Source: Chitinimonas prasina
Lineage (GTDB): Bacteria; Pseudomonadota; Gammaproteobacteria; Burkholderiales; Chitinimonadaceae
Length of the DNA stretch: 64,000 nucleotides
Assembly: GCF_030160395.1 (NCBI RefSeq)
Contig: NZ_BSOG01000005.1
Coordinates: 221,060 to 285,059, forward strand
Reading direction: 5' to 3'
Every line of letters begins with the position of its first letter. The stretch's first letter is position 1. Of this stretch, positions 52,907 to 62,667 are shown piece by piece. The position numbers and the translations under genes are program-made. Below the pieces are notes generated by a model. That model saw nothing but the letters and a program-made list of their open reading frames with translations. It was not told the origin of the DNA and searched no databases.

Positions 52907-54919
52907 CTATCCCACACCCTGTCTCGGCAGCCGCAGTGTAAACACGGTGCCGCTCTCTGCATCGCTGGTGCAGGTAATCTCTCCTTGCATGGCATGCGCA
53001 ATCGCCTGGCTGATGGACAGGCCCAGGCCCGTGCCATAATGCTGGCGGCCATCGCGGCGATCTCCCTGGTAGAAGGGTTGAAACAGGTGCTCCTGCATCT
53101 CCACCGAGATAAGCTCACCGCCGTTGCGTACCCGCCAGTAAACATCGCTCGCGTCTTCATACAGCGCAACGCTAACCACCCCGTGCTGCAGTGAGAACTT
53201 GGCTGCATTGGACAGCAGATTGGTCATGATCTGCATCACGCGACCAGCATCTGCCAGCGCCAACAGTGAGGCACTGCCACTCTCCACCTCAAAACGGACA
53301 TCAAACCCCGCTGCATAAGGCTGCAACTCACGTACCATCGCCAATGTCAGCGCACACATATCCACGCTGGTCGATTGCACCTCCAGCTTGCCCAGCCTGA
53401 TCTTCTCGTATTCCAGAATGGTTTGAATCAGCTGCGTCAATCGACTGCTGTTGAGGCGGGCAATTTCCAGCAGCTCGGCCGCCTTCGCCGGTAATGCATT
53501 CGCCTGGGTATAGGCCAGCATCTCGAGCGCACCATGTAAGGCAGTCAGCGGCGTACGCAACTCATGGCTGGTGGCAGAAACAAAGTGGCTCTTGAGCGCA
53601 TCCAGCTCTCGCTGCGCCGTAATATCCTGCACCACGCCCCACAAGCGATAGACGCCATCCGCGCTCCAACGCCCCCGGCCTATATGCCGCAGCTGCACCC
53701 TGCGCCCCCCCTGCCCCAGGTAGGTCAGTTCGATATCCCACGGCCGCTGCTGGGCACGTGCTGCCAACAACGCCTGATGCAACAGCACCGCACTCTCAGG
53801 CTCAAACCGTGGTAGCAACTGCTCCCAGCCTGTTGGTGCATTTCCCGCCTGATCAAGCAAGGTAAACAGCGCCTTGGACCATTGGTACTGTCCATCGCCG
53901 CTCTCCTCCCAAGCACCCAGCAATGCCAGCCGGCTTGCTTCGTCGAGCAATTGCTGGTGCTGTTCAAGCCGCAGGTTCGACGCGTGTGCCGCCGACTCAG
54001 CCTTGACCAGCGCCATTTGCCGAAGGCTGTTCTGACGAGTCGCCGATGCCAGTATCAAGGGCACAATAAAGGTGAGTGCCAAGGTGGCATAGACCAGCAG
54101 CAGCTGCCATTCTGCGGTCATCGGTGGCAAGGGCATCACGCCTAGCCCCATCAATAACGACTGGGTGATCGCGCAGACTGCCACCACAAACGCCATGCTG
54201 CCAAATGGCAGATAAACCGCAGCAATGACCAGGGGCGCCAGCAATGCCACCAAGGGGTAAGGCATCTTGAGCTGCACCAGCACCTGAAAACTCAGGCAGG
54301 CAAACAGCCAGGCCAGTGTCGGCCTGGAGACCACCTCCGCCCGCAAGAAAGGCGACCCGGCAAAACGCAGTTGCAGGCAAAAGGGCAGTACGGTCATCGC
54401 ACCCACCAGCGAGCTGACATACCAAGTCGACCACACTTTCGCCAGTGGCCCGATATCATTGGCCAGCAGCACCAGTGCCCCAGCGCTAGCGCCGAACAGG
54501 CCCGGTACGACACCGCATGCCAGAAAGCAACATAGCAGGTTGGTAGGGTTATCTGCCCAACTCCCGGACTGCACATGACGCTGAAACAGATAGACCGCCA
54601 CGCTGATCTCCAGCAGGTTGGCAGGCGCAAAACAGAGCGCCTGCAACCCGCTGCTGCCCATCAGCAAATTGGCCAGGGCGATGACTAGGCCAAGCGCCAG
54701 CAGACGCACTGGCCACTCGGCCCATGGCCGCTGCAACAGGCTGGCGATGGCAACTGCGTTGGCAAACCACAGGCTAGCAACGCCACCACCATGCCTCGAT
54801 AGATAGAGAGACAGCCAGGCCAGCACCCCACACGCCAAACTCCAGAGCAGGATGCTGCAAGCAAGGCGCGACCTGTGCGTCAAGCTAGCCACCTGATGGC
54901 TTTCGCAATGCAATGGCAT
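52907..54919 (-). CDS. MASE1-domain sensor histidine kinase
   Basis: Membrane histidine kinase of 670 residues. The N-terminal ~300 residues form an eight-helix MASE1 sensor (SLWFANAVAIASLLQRPWAE; LALGLVIALANLLMG; PLVALLAPLVIAAVYLPFGS), followed by a PAS-like domain (about 325-445), HisKA (SATSHELRTPLTALHG) and HATPase (NLLSNAAKFSLQHG, GTGLGLSISQAI). No receiver domain is attached. The start overlaps the upstream binding-protein gene by 35 nt, so the two are co-translated. The partner response regulator is not obvious; the phosphorelay upstream at 56.6-61.3 kb is a possibility. Confidence 0.92.
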   Translation of the reverse strand: MPLHCESHQVASLTHRSRLACSILLWSLACGVLAWLSLYLSRHGGGVASLWFANAVAIASLLQRPWAEWPVRLLALGLVIALANLLMGSSGLQALCFAPANLLEISVAVYLFQRHVQSGSWADNPTNLLCCFLACGVVPGLFGASAGALVLLANDIGPLAKVWSTWYVSSLVGAMTVLPFCLQLRFAGSPFLRAEVVSRPTLAWLFACLSFQVLVQLKMPYPLVALLAPLVIAAVYLPFGSMAFVVAVCAITQSLLMGLGVMPLPPMTAEWQLLLVYATLALTFIVPLILASATRQNSLRQMALVKAESAAHASNLRLEQHQQLLDEASRLALLGAWEESGDGQYQWSKALFTLLDQAGNAPTGWEQLLPRFEPESAVLLHQALLAARAQQRPWDIELTYLGQGGRRVQLRHIGRGRWSADGVYRLWGVVQDITAQRELDALKSHFVSATSHELRTPLTALHGALEMLAYTQANALPAKAAELLEIARLNSSRLTQLIQTILEYEKIRLGKLEVQSTSVDMCALTLAMVRELQPYAAGFDVRFEVESGSASLLALADAGRVMQIMTNLLSNAAKFSLQHGVVSVALYEDASDVYWRVRNGGELISVEMQEHLFQPFYQGDRRDGRQHYGTGLGLSISQAIAHAMQGEITCTSDAESGTVFTLRLPRQGVG

Positions 54920-55745
54920 GCCATCCGCCCAAGATCACCGCCAGCAGAAAGAACACCCCGCCAGCGTAGTAGAGCATCGGGTTCAGATCGACCTGGTCGG
55001 GCGTCGGCGCTTCGCCTATCCAGCGCCGGTATATCTGCTCGCGCTCGCTGGGCGTAATCTGCCCCAGGCCGCGCTCCAATAGCCTGCCCAGTTCCGGCAT
55101 ATCTTTGCGATAGGCCATGCTCAAGGGGTAATTGAACCCCACTGATGGCCCCACCACCAGTTCAGTGAAACCGTGCTGCACCTGCAGGTGCCGGATGCTG
55201 GCAATGTCCGCCACCACGCCACTCACCTCGCCGCGCTGCATGGCCCGCAGGGCTTGGTGATCGTCCGGCATCCCCAACCATTGCACGGCAGGAAACTGCC
55301 GCCGAACATAGGCTTCCACCGCATATCCCGTACCCACCGCCACCTTTTGTCCCGCCATCTGCGCAAGGCCACCGGGCAGGCCGCGGTTGCCTGGCACCAC
55401 CAATACGGCCGGCACCGACACATAAGGCGGGGTGAACAGCAGGAATTCGCCCCGTTCTGGGGTGGGCCGCAAGGAAGTGAGAATATCCGCCTGCCCTTGC
55501 CTGGCCAGTGCCAGGTTGGCACTCAGCGATGCGGCAGCCAGTGTTTCGATACGCAGGCCACCGCGTTCGGCGATCAGGTTCAGGTAATCGACCGACAAGC
55601 CCTTGATGACGCCATCCCTATCCTGAAACACAAAAGGGCCATAGTCTGATTCCGGCGCAAACCGATAGGCTCCGGCTGAAGTGGCATCAGCCAGACCTGG
55701 CAGTGCCAGCCCCAACAGACAGACAAACAGGATATGTCGCAACAT
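54885..55745 (-). CDS. Membrane-tethered family 3 substrate-binding protein
   Basis: Protein of 286 residues with a signal peptide (LRHILFVCLLGLALPGLADA), a family 3 (amino-acid/BvgS-VFT type) binding domain (YRFAPESDYGPFVFQDRDGV, LSVDYLNLIAERGGLRIE, GEFLLFTPPYVSVPAV) and a C-terminal membrane helix (LYYAGGVFFLLAVILGGWHA). The ATG at 55745 has GGAG 8 nt upstream; the in-frame GTG at 55754 does not. A terminal anchor is unusual for a transport receptor and points to signalling. It overlaps the MASE1 kinase gene. Confidence 0.85.
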   Translation of the reverse strand: MLRHILFVCLLGLALPGLADATSAGAYRFAPESDYGPFVFQDRDGVIKGLSVDYLNLIAERGGLRIETLAAASLSANLALARQGQADILTSLRPTPERGEFLLFTPPYVSVPAVLVVPGNRGLPGGLAQMAGQKVAVGTGYAVEAYVRRQFPAVQWLGMPDDHQALRAMQRGEVSGVVADIASIRHLQVQHGFTELVVGPSVGFNYPLSMAYRKDMPELGRLLERGLGQITPSEREQIYRRWIGEAPTPDQVDLNPMLYYAGGVFFLLAVILGGWHAIALRKPSGG

Positions 55746-55836
55746 GCCGCCCACTCCGTTCGTGATAGCCGCGATATAACCTGCTTGTGTGGTGCGGGCG
55801 CTAAGCGCGCTGCGCCACCTTATGGTGCGGCGCTGA

Positions 55837-56559
55837 TCATGCTCGCTTGTACGCGACGATGGCCGACAAACCCAAGGCCTGCCAGTAGCAAGCGCCCGCT
55901 GTCAGCCCTGCTTGCGCCAGCAGCGCCGCGCGACGTTGGGCCGATACCGGATAGACATGCTGGTCCAGGTGCGAGAAATCCAGCTCCACCTGATCAGGCC
56001 GGTCACGCGTTGCGTCCTGCTGCCTGCGCCACACCCTGAACATCGCCTCGCATTCAGCCTCGCCGCGCTGCCCCACCCAATCCGCCAACAACAGCACACC
56101 GCCTGGCCGTAAGGCCATGGCCAGCGCGTGCAGATAGCGATCCTTGCTACCATCATCTGGCAGGAAGTGCATCACCAGCAAAGAAGTGACTGCATCGTAG
56201 CCCTCTGCCAAGGCCATACTATCGGGGCGCCCCTGCAGCAGCTTGATGCGCTGCGCTATGCCTGCCTCGCGACATTTGGCCAGCGCCACTGCATGCATCT
56301 CTTCGCTCGGGTCCACCCCATCGATCAGCCAATCCGCCCTCATCTGGGCGTAACGCAGGACTTCCTCACCACTGCCGCTACCTGAAACCAGAATATGCGC
56401 CTTTGCAGGTAATTGCTCGGCCAACACATGGGTAGACAGCATATGCAAGGCCTCGTAGCCAGGGATCAACTGCCGTATCTTGCGGTCGTAGGCGGCAGCA
56501 TGGCGTGCGTCATAACGCACGCCTTGTTCACTCGGGGTATTCATCGCATTGCAGCTCAT
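55837..56559 (-). CDS. SAM-dependent methyltransferase (class I)
   Basis: Class I methyltransferase of about 240 residues. The SAM-binding motif I reads AHILVSGSGSGEEVLRYA, followed by DGVDPSEEMHAVA (acidic loop), VTSLLVMHFLPDD and LRPGGVLLLADWVGQ. Start is uncertain: ATGs at 56559 and 56544 are possible, neither with a strong ribosome-binding site. The gene is co-oriented with the surrounding signalling genes but its substrate is unknown. Confidence 0.85.
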   Translation of the reverse strand: MSCNAMNTPSEQGVRYDARHAAAYDRKIRQLIPGYEALHMLSTHVLAEQLPAKAHILVSGSGSGEEVLRYAQMRADWLIDGVDPSEEMHAVALAKCREAGIAQRIKLLQGRPDSMALAEGYDAVTSLLVMHFLPDDGSKDRYLHALAMALRPGGVLLLADWVGQRGEAECEAMFRVWRRQQDATRDRPDQVELDFSHLDQHVYPVSAQRRAALLAQAGLTAGACYWQALGLSAIVAYKRA

Positions 56560-56632
56560 CAAGGCCAGGATGCCCACAGTGTGCCAGATAGACCAAGCGC
56601 TGAATCATTCCCCCCAAGCAGTGCTCGCTTGG

Positions 56633-56956
56633 TTATTCAGTCGCCATCTGGCCCAACTTCAACAGGGCCGCCCTGGCTGCCGGCAATTGCAGTTGCCAAT
56701 CATCGGGCAGCGTGCACAAGAGTTGCTCCAGCGCCCTTGCTGCCAGCGTCACGTCACGACGACCAAACAAGCTACCCGCCCCCGCCAGGCCGTGGGCCAG
56801 CGAAATCGCTGCACCCAGCGCCGCCTCATCTCCAGCCTGCCAACGCAGCAGTTGGGCATCCACCTTGGCCACCTCAGCGGCCAGGTTCTGTACAAACTGC
56901 AAACGCAGGGAGTGCAATGCCGACTCCAGTTTCTGTCTTTCAGGAGCCATGCTCAT
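56633..56956 (-). CDS. Hpt phosphotransfer-domain protein
   Basis: Small protein of 107 residues consisting of a histidine phosphotransfer domain: ALGAAISLAHGLAGAGSLFG contains the phospho-His in the expected AHxLxGAG context. Its ATG overlaps the stop of the receiver protein gene (ATGA at 56953-56956). It completes a hybrid-kinase/receiver/Hpt relay encoded in this operon. Confidence 0.85.
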   Translation of the reverse strand: MSMAPERQKLESALHSLRLQFVQNLAAEVAKVDAQLLRWQAGDEAALGAAISLAHGLAGAGSLFGRRDVTLAARALEQLLCTLPDDWQLQLPAARAALLKLGQMATE

Positions 56957-57342
56957 TGCGATTGCCCCGACCAAAGCCGCTCCAGCTCGCCGCCTAGCGT
57001 CATAGGGTCGAACGGTTTGGCTATCACGCCCAAGGCGCCCTGAGACTTGAGCACCGCCACCTCAGCAGGCTGCACCTTGGCGGTCATGAAAATCGCCGGC
57101 AGCCGTTCAAATCCAAATTGTTCGCGCAAGTGCTGCAAGGTGGTGGGGCCATCCATGCCGGGCATCATGACATCCAGCAGTGCCAGTTGCGGACGAAAGC
57201 GCTGCAGTGCCGCCATGGCCGCCCTGCCCGAATCACAAACTTCCACCTGATAGCCCCCCACCAGTTCCAGCGCCAGCTTGACGACGGTCTGGATGGAAGG
57301 GTCATCCTCCACGTACAGGATGCGCTGCAAGGGCATGTTCAT
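56953..57342 (-). CDS. Stand-alone receiver protein (CheY-like)
   Basis: Single receiver domain of 129 residues: acidic pocket YVEDDPSI, phosphoacceptor Asp in LALLDVMMPGMDG, Thr in IFMTAKV and Lys in VIAKPFDPM. No output domain. It overlaps the hybrid kinase gene (ATGA, 57339-57342) and the Hpt gene, so it is likely an intermediate in the same phosphorelay. Confidence 0.92.
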   Translation of the reverse strand: MNMPLQRILYVEDDPSIQTVVKLALELVGGYQVEVCDSGRAAMAALQRFRPQLALLDVMMPGMDGPTTLQHLREQFGFERLPAIFMTAKVQPAEVAVLKSQGALGVIAKPFDPMTLGGELERLWSGQSQ

Positions 57343-60300
57343 GGTGTGTCTTCCTGCCCACGGCGCCGCCGCAGTTTCTGATTGATCAAGTCGGCAATGG
57401 ACTCCACGCTGCCATCCTTGGGTAGGCGATGCAGCGCCCCCGTCAGGCCGGTGTCCAGCGCCGCATCAGAAGTGTGCAAGACAATCTCCGGGCGCATTGG
57501 CAAGCCATACAACAGAGGCAGCAATGCTAGTCCATCGCCATCTGGTAATGCCGGGTCCATCAGCACCAGGTCATAATCACGGCGGCACAGCATATGGCGT
57601 GCTGCCGTCAGAGTATTGGCACTGTCCAAAGCCACACCCTGCGGCAGGACTGCACCCAACTGGGTTTGCAGTCCCACATCATGGTCAATCAGCAATACCT
57701 GGGCCGAGCGCAAACCCACCAGCACACGGCGCAAGCCCGCCAACAATTGCTGGGGTTCCAAGGGCCAGGGCAGGCGGGCATCTACTGGCATTGCCGTTGG
57801 GGTATCGCCAAGCAAGAGGATGGCCCTGGCCTGGTGGTCTCGGGACATGATCTGCTCCAGCCGCCCCTCGCCACCGCTAACCGCACGCGGCCCCACCAAG
57901 GCCACGCCAAAGCGTCCGCTTTCCCAACGCAGTAGCGCCTCATTGGCCTCGTACACCAGTTCCACCGGGAAACCCGCCTCCACCAGCGGTCGCGCCAGGT
58001 GTGCAGCGCAGCTTTCATCCTGTTCCAACAGCAGTATCCGGGGCACCAGCGAGGGCGGCCGCATATCTGCAGGCCCAGTCGGCAAGCCCTGCAAAGGCAG
58101 GCTCAGCCAGAAACAACTGCCCGCCCCTTCACTGCTGTCGCAGCCGATTTCTCCATGCATCTGCGCCATCAGCGACTTGCATATCGCCAACCCCAGGCCA
58201 GTGCCGTCGCGACGCCGGGCGTCGGTGGAATCCGCCTGACTGAAGCGCTCGAACAGTTTGTCTCGAAACGCTGGCGCAATGCCCGGGCCGTGGTCGCAGA
58301 CCTCGATACGCAAGCGCGTGCCATCGCGAATAACGGAGACTTCCACCCCGCCGCCAGAGTGCGAGAACTTGATGGCGTTCGACAGCAGGTTGGCCATTAC
58401 CTGACCAAAGCGATCAACATCAACCTCCACCAACGCACCATAGACCTGACCAAAACACTGCAGTCTTACACCATGGTGGTCGGCATAGCCCTGATTATCG
58501 GCCAGCGCCTGCTCCAGCAGCGGCATAACCTCGGTGCATTGCACGCGCAGGGTCAATTGGCCAGCATCGATGCGTTCGATGTCCAGAATATCGTTGATCA
58601 ACCGCACCAGTCGTTCGGCATTCTGCAGGGCAATCTTGACCAATTCATTGGCGCGCTCCGGTAACGCACCGCCTATCCCGCCTGCCACCAGGCCCAACGA
58701 ACCACGGATGGAGGTGAGTGGGGTACGTAGCTCATGGCTGACGATGGAGACAAACTCGCGCTTGAGCTTGTCCACCTTATGGAATTCCGAGAGATCATGC
58801 GCCACACCCAGGTAGCCATCGATTTCCCCAAGTTCATCTCGCAGTGGCGTCACCGAGAGCAGTACCGGAATGCGCTGGCCATCCTTACGGATATAGCTCC
58901 ACTCCCTCTCTTCCACGCCCTCAAGACGTGCCTTGGCTACGAATACCTCAAACCCGACCGGTATAGGCTCGCCCAACTCAACAGACAACGCCGCCGCCCG
59001 AGCCACTACCTCCTGCAGGTCATGAAACCGGGCCGGTGTCGCCTTGCCCACCATTTCGGCAGCAGAAAACCCCAGCATCTGCTCGGCACCTCGGTTGAAA
59101 CTGCGTATCAAACCACTACGGTCGGTCGAGACAATGGAATACGCCGTACCATCCAGCACTGCTTTCTGCAGGGACAAGGTCTCGCGCAGTAACTGCTCAT
59201 GCTCGCGCCGGGCAGTAATATCTTCAATAGAACCGACATAAGCCCCCTGTGCCGCTTGCGAGGGAGAATATTCCGCGCGGTTGCTGACCCAAAGCATGCG
59301 TCCATCGGGGCATAGGCAGCGATACTCCATGGCAAATGGCTCACCCCGCTCAACAGCTTGCTGCCAGGAACGGCTAACCGCCTCGCGGTCGTCCTGATGC
59401 AGCAACATGATCCATGCCTGACCCACTAGACGAACCGCCTGCACACCCAGCAATTGGGTATAGGCTGGGTTCACATAGCTAAGTAAGCCAGAGGGATCAG
59501 ACACATATAACCCCACTGGCGAGGCCACATCAATCAAGCGAAGCCGCTGCGTGGTTCCCACCAGCTCTGCCTCAGCCATCCGCCGTTTAGCCTCCTGTGT
59601 GGCAAGGCGAAGCATCAGCCACCCTGCGCCAACTAAAAGTAGGCTCGTCGCCGCCACGAGTGCAAGGGCAGTATGTCGCCACGCTTCGAAAGCCGAAGCC
59701 TCGTCGCGGGACGCCGCAATCACAAAAGGGTAGTCTCCGACACGCTGTGCAAACACCAACCGTCGCTGATTGTCCACCCTGCTATCCAGCAGGGCGAAAC
59801 CATGCCCCATTTCATCCAACAACTCAGTGAATATCGGGTCGTTACTGAAAGAAAGGCCTATAGAGTTGGCGCTCTGCGGCCATCTGGCCAGCAAGATCCC
59901 ATCAGCGCGAAACAAGGAAACTGCAGTACCCTCGCCCAGCTCGATACCCTTATAAAACTGTTGCACTACGCTAGGATCAATCACCGCAGCAACAATGCCA
60001 TCAAATTGGCCATCTGCGTCCTCCATGCGCAAGGACAGCGCCACCCCCCACTGCCCGTCTACCCTTGACTGACGGGGTTCGGCCACATGCAGCTTGTTCG
60101 AAGCATGGAGCAGATGCGCGCGGAAACTGGAGGTATCCGATATCGCCACCTGGGGCGAAGGTGTAAGCGAGTGGCCGATGACATCAGAACCAGCGGTCGC
60201 AAGCGCCATCGATCGAATTTGCGGCACACCAGCAATACGCTGGCGAAAGTGTTCATGCAAGTAGGCCGGAGTCTGTACTTCGCCCGCCTGCTTAGCCCGC

Positions 60301-60596
60301 ATCAGACCCTCACGGGTATCTCGCAACACAATATCCACACTGCGTATCATGTCGCGCGCCTGCCCCACCAGCGAATGGCCTAGATTCGTCAATTCGCGCT
60401 CAGACTGCGCCAAGGCTTTTTGATGCAATAGATATAGTAATCCCGCGAGACCGACCATCATGGTCATTGCCAACACGCAATACATCAATGCGAAGCGGCG
60501 AACCACCGCGTGACGCCACATGCTATTTGGAATGGCAAGCTGCGCCGCGCTGGGAAGAGTAAGTTCGCTCATTAGCAAAGGCTGCTGCAAAACCAT
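57339..60596 (-). CDS. Hybrid sensor histidine kinase with Cache-like and PAS sensors
   Basis: Membrane sensor kinase of 1085 residues. TM1 (YCVLAMTMMVGLAGLLYLL), a periplasmic dCache-type sensor (about 60-310), TM2 (LALVAATSLLLVGAGWLMLR), two PAS domains (about 345-470 and 475-600), HisKA (IVSHELRTPLTSIRG), HATPase (NLLSNAIKFSHSGGG, GTGLGLAICKSL), then two C-terminal receiver-like domains. The first of these lacks a clear phosphoacceptor; the second has VLLIDHDVG and LVLMDPALPDGDG. The start (60596) lacks a good Shine-Dalgarno; an ATG at 60572 is an alternative. It follows the LuxR-type regulator gene. Confidence 0.9.
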   Translation of the reverse strand: MVLQQPLLMSELTLPSAAQLAIPNSMWRHAVVRRFALMYCVLAMTMMVGLAGLLYLLHQKALAQSERELTNLGHSLVGQARDMIRSVDIVLRDTREGLMRAKQAGEVQTPAYLHEHFRQRIAGVPQIRSMALATAGSDVIGHSLTPSPQVAISDTSSFRAHLLHASNKLHVAEPRQSRVDGQWGVALSLRMEDADGQFDGIVAAVIDPSVVQQFYKGIELGEGTAVSLFRADGILLARWPQSANSIGLSFSNDPIFTELLDEMGHGFALLDSRVDNQRRLVFAQRVGDYPFVIAASRDEASAFEAWRHTALALVAATSLLLVGAGWLMLRLATQEAKRRMAEAELVGTTQRLRLIDVASPVGLYVSDPSGLLSYVNPAYTQLLGVQAVRLVGQAWIMLLHQDDREAVSRSWQQAVERGEPFAMEYRCLCPDGRMLWVSNRAEYSPSQAAQGAYVGSIEDITARREHEQLLRETLSLQKAVLDGTAYSIVSTDRSGLIRSFNRGAEQMLGFSAAEMVGKATPARFHDLQEVVARAAALSVELGEPIPVGFEVFVAKARLEGVEEREWSYIRKDGQRIPVLLSVTPLRDELGEIDGYLGVAHDLSEFHKVDKLKREFVSIVSHELRTPLTSIRGSLGLVAGGIGGALPERANELVKIALQNAERLVRLINDILDIERIDAGQLTLRVQCTEVMPLLEQALADNQGYADHHGVRLQCFGQVYGALVEVDVDRFGQVMANLLSNAIKFSHSGGGVEVSVIRDGTRLRIEVCDHGPGIAPAFRDKLFERFSQADSTDARRRDGTGLGLAICKSLMAQMHGEIGCDSSEGAGSCFWLSLPLQGLPTGPADMRPPSLVPRILLLEQDESCAAHLARPLVEAGFPVELVYEANEALLRWESGRFGVALVGPRAVSGGEGRLEQIMSRDHQARAILLLGDTPTAMPVDARLPWPLEPQQLLAGLRRVLVGLRSAQVLLIDHDVGLQTQLGAVLPQGVALDSANTLTAARHMLCRRDYDLVLMDPALPDGDGLALLPLLYGLPMRPEIVLHTSDAALDTGLTGALHRLPKDGSVESIADLINQKLRRRRGQEDTP

Positions 60597-60638
60597 CTGA
60601 ATGTCAGCTAGGCAAGCACCTAGTTGCCCGCTTGTCGA

Positions 60639-61283
60639 TCAACGTCCGCCCACCAGCCCCATCCTGGCGGCGTAGCGAGCCAAGCCCGGAATATCCCTGA
60701 TCCCCAGGCGCTCGCTGAGCTTGGCACGATGAAACTCCACGGTCTTTGGGCTCACATTCATGGCTCGAGCGATCTGCTTGAGCGTCAAACCATCGGCCAG
60801 GCCCCGAAGCACTTCGATCTGCCTGGACGTCAGCAAAGGCTCCTCACTGCCCTCCAGTGCTTGATGTATGGCTACCGGTAGGCTTGGGCTCACGTAACGC
60901 TCACCCCGCATCACGGTTTGCAAGGCGACCGCCAGGTCGTCCAGCAGAAAATCCTTGAGCAAATAGCCATCCGCCCCCGCCCGTAGCGCCTGTATCACCG
61001 CCTCCTTGTCCGATAGGCCAGAGAGATACAGCAGGCGCACACCCGGCAGGCTGACCGCAACCCGCAGCACCACCTCAATACCAGACAGGCCGGGCATGGC
61101 GATATCTACCAAGGCAAGATCCGGCTTCAGCGCTAAGACGGCGGCCACTGCCGCTATGCCTTCGTCCACCTCAGCTACCACCTCGTGGCCGAGTTCCTCC
61201 ACCAAAGTGCGTATGCCTTTGCGCACCAGCAAGTGGTCATCGGCGATCACTACCCTGTATCGCTGTGTTTTGGCTTCCTGCAT
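60639..61283 (-). CDS. NarL/LuxR-family response regulator
   Basis: Response regulator of 214 residues: receiver with IADDHLLVRKG, phosphoacceptor Asp in LALVDIAMPGLSG and Lys in GYLLKDF, followed by a LuxR-type helix-turn-helix (LTSRQIEVLRGLADGLTLKQ, NVSPKTVEFHRAKL). It is the first gene of a four-gene minus-strand operon RR-HK-RR-Hpt and the only one with a DNA-binding output. Divergent from the HD-GYP gene. Confidence 0.94.
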   Translation of the reverse strand: MQEAKTQRYRVVIADDHLLVRKGIRTLVEELGHEVVAEVDEGIAAVAAVLALKPDLALVDIAMPGLSGIEVVLRVAVSLPGVRLLYLSGLSDKEAVIQALRAGADGYLLKDFLLDDLAVALQTVMRGERYVSPSLPVAIHQALEGSEEPLLTSRQIEVLRGLADGLTLKQIARAMNVSPKTVEFHRAKLSERLGIRDIPGLARYAARMGLVGGR

Positions 61284-61420
61284 AGCCGCCCTATTGGTTT
61301 GTCATAACCCGGATGACCGCGCACTAGGCATCGACCTAGTTACCCAGACACAAGCTGCCGAGCAGAATGCACCGCATGCACACCCTCATCAGATCCAGCC
61401 GCGATGCACCGGAGCAATCC

Positions 61421-62635
61421 ATGATCAAGCATGTCCCCAGTCAGGAGCTGAAAGTCGGCATGTATGTGCATGATCTGGGCGTAGATTGGTCAGCCCATCC
61501 ATTCATACGCTCGCAGTTCAGGCTGGAGAACGAACACGATATACAAACCATCTTAGCCTGTGGAATACGCACTGTTGCGGTAGATACCGAACTGGGGCTG
61601 GATGCCCCTCATGCACAAACCGATGAAGAGCTGAAGCGGCAGCTGGACCAGGAGATGCTGGCCGTGGCGCAGGCCAAGCCTGCTTTCGTGCAGCAGGTAT
61701 CACTACAGGAAGAGGTAGCCCGCGCCCGCAACCTACGCGGCCAAGCCACCCGGCTGGTCAAGAACGTGATGCGCGATGCCCGCCTGGGCCACGCCATACG
61801 GCTGGAAGAAGTCGAACACATGGTGACCGCGCTGACAGAATCCATGCTGCGTAACCCCGGCGCCCTGATTGGGCTAGCGCATGTCAAGCACCAAGACGAA
61901 TACACTTTCCTGCACTCGGTCAGCGTGGGCACGCTGATGATCGCTTTTACCTTGTCGGCGGGATTCGACATGCAAACCGTGCACCAGGCTGGCCTGGGTG
62001 GGCTGCTCCACGACACCGGCAAGGCCTTGGTGCCAGACGACATACTGAACAAGCCCGGGCAGCTCACCGATGAGGAGTTCACCATCATCAAACGCCATCC
62101 CATGGATGGTTTTGAACAGCTGCGGCAAAGTGAGGGGATAGATGAAATCCCGTTGGATATCACCTTGCACCATCACGAGCGCATTGATGGTTCGGGCTAC
62201 CCACATAGATTGAGCGCAGACAACATCAGCACCCTGGCACGCATGGCTGCCATAGTCGATGTCTACGACGCCATCACTGCTGACCGTTGCTACCACAAGG
62301 GCATGCCCCCCAACGAGGCGCTGCGCAAGATATTCGAGTGGAGCAAGACTCGCCTTGACCCCGATCTGGTCAAGGCCTTCACCCGTTGCATCGGCATCTA
62401 CCCGGTCGGCACTCTGGTGCTGCTGGAAAGCGGCCGGCTGGGTATCGTGGTGGAACACCATCCCGACAGCCTGCTGCAACCCAAGCTCAAGGTGATCTAC
62501 GATACCCAGAAGCGGCATTACCTCACACCGCAGATTATCGACCTGTCGCGCCCCATGGGCCGCGGTGGCGCCGACTCCATTACCGGACACGAAAAAGCAG
62601 AGAAGTGGGGCATCGACCTCGCCAGGTTCAACTGA
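61421..62635 (+). CDS. HD-GYP domain c-di-GMP phosphodiesterase
   Basis: Cytoplasmic protein of 404 residues: N-terminal DUF3391 (about 1-130, GMYVHDLGVDWSAHPFIRSQ), then an HD-GYP domain (about 150-330) with HD in LLHDTGKALVPDDI, LHHHERIDGSGYP carrying the HHExxDGxGYP signature, and DVYDAITADRCYHKG. It degrades cyclic di-GMP. The ATG at 61421 has GGAG about 7 nt upstream; the in-frame ATG at 61367 is rejected. It is followed 32 nt later by a chemoreceptor gene. Confidence 0.94.
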   Translation: MIKHVPSQELKVGMYVHDLGVDWSAHPFIRSQFRLENEHDIQTILACGIRTVAVDTELGLDAPHAQTDEELKRQLDQEMLAVAQAKPAFVQQVSLQEEVARARNLRGQATRLVKNVMRDARLGHAIRLEEVEHMVTALTESMLRNPGALIGLAHVKHQDEYTFLHSVSVGTLMIAFTLSAGFDMQTVHQAGLGGLLHDTGKALVPDDILNKPGQLTDEEFTIIKRHPMDGFEQLRQSEGIDEIPLDITLHHHERIDGSGYPHRLSADNISTLARMAAIVDVYDAITADRCYHKGMPPNEALRKIFEWSKTRLDPDLVKAFTRCIGIYPVGTLVLLESGRLGIVVEHHPDSLLQPKLKVIYDTQKRHYLTPQIIDLSRPMGRGGADSITGHEKAEKWGIDLARFN

Positions 62636-62667
62636 CACTCCTCCCGGGAAGTAACAAGGAAGCCATC

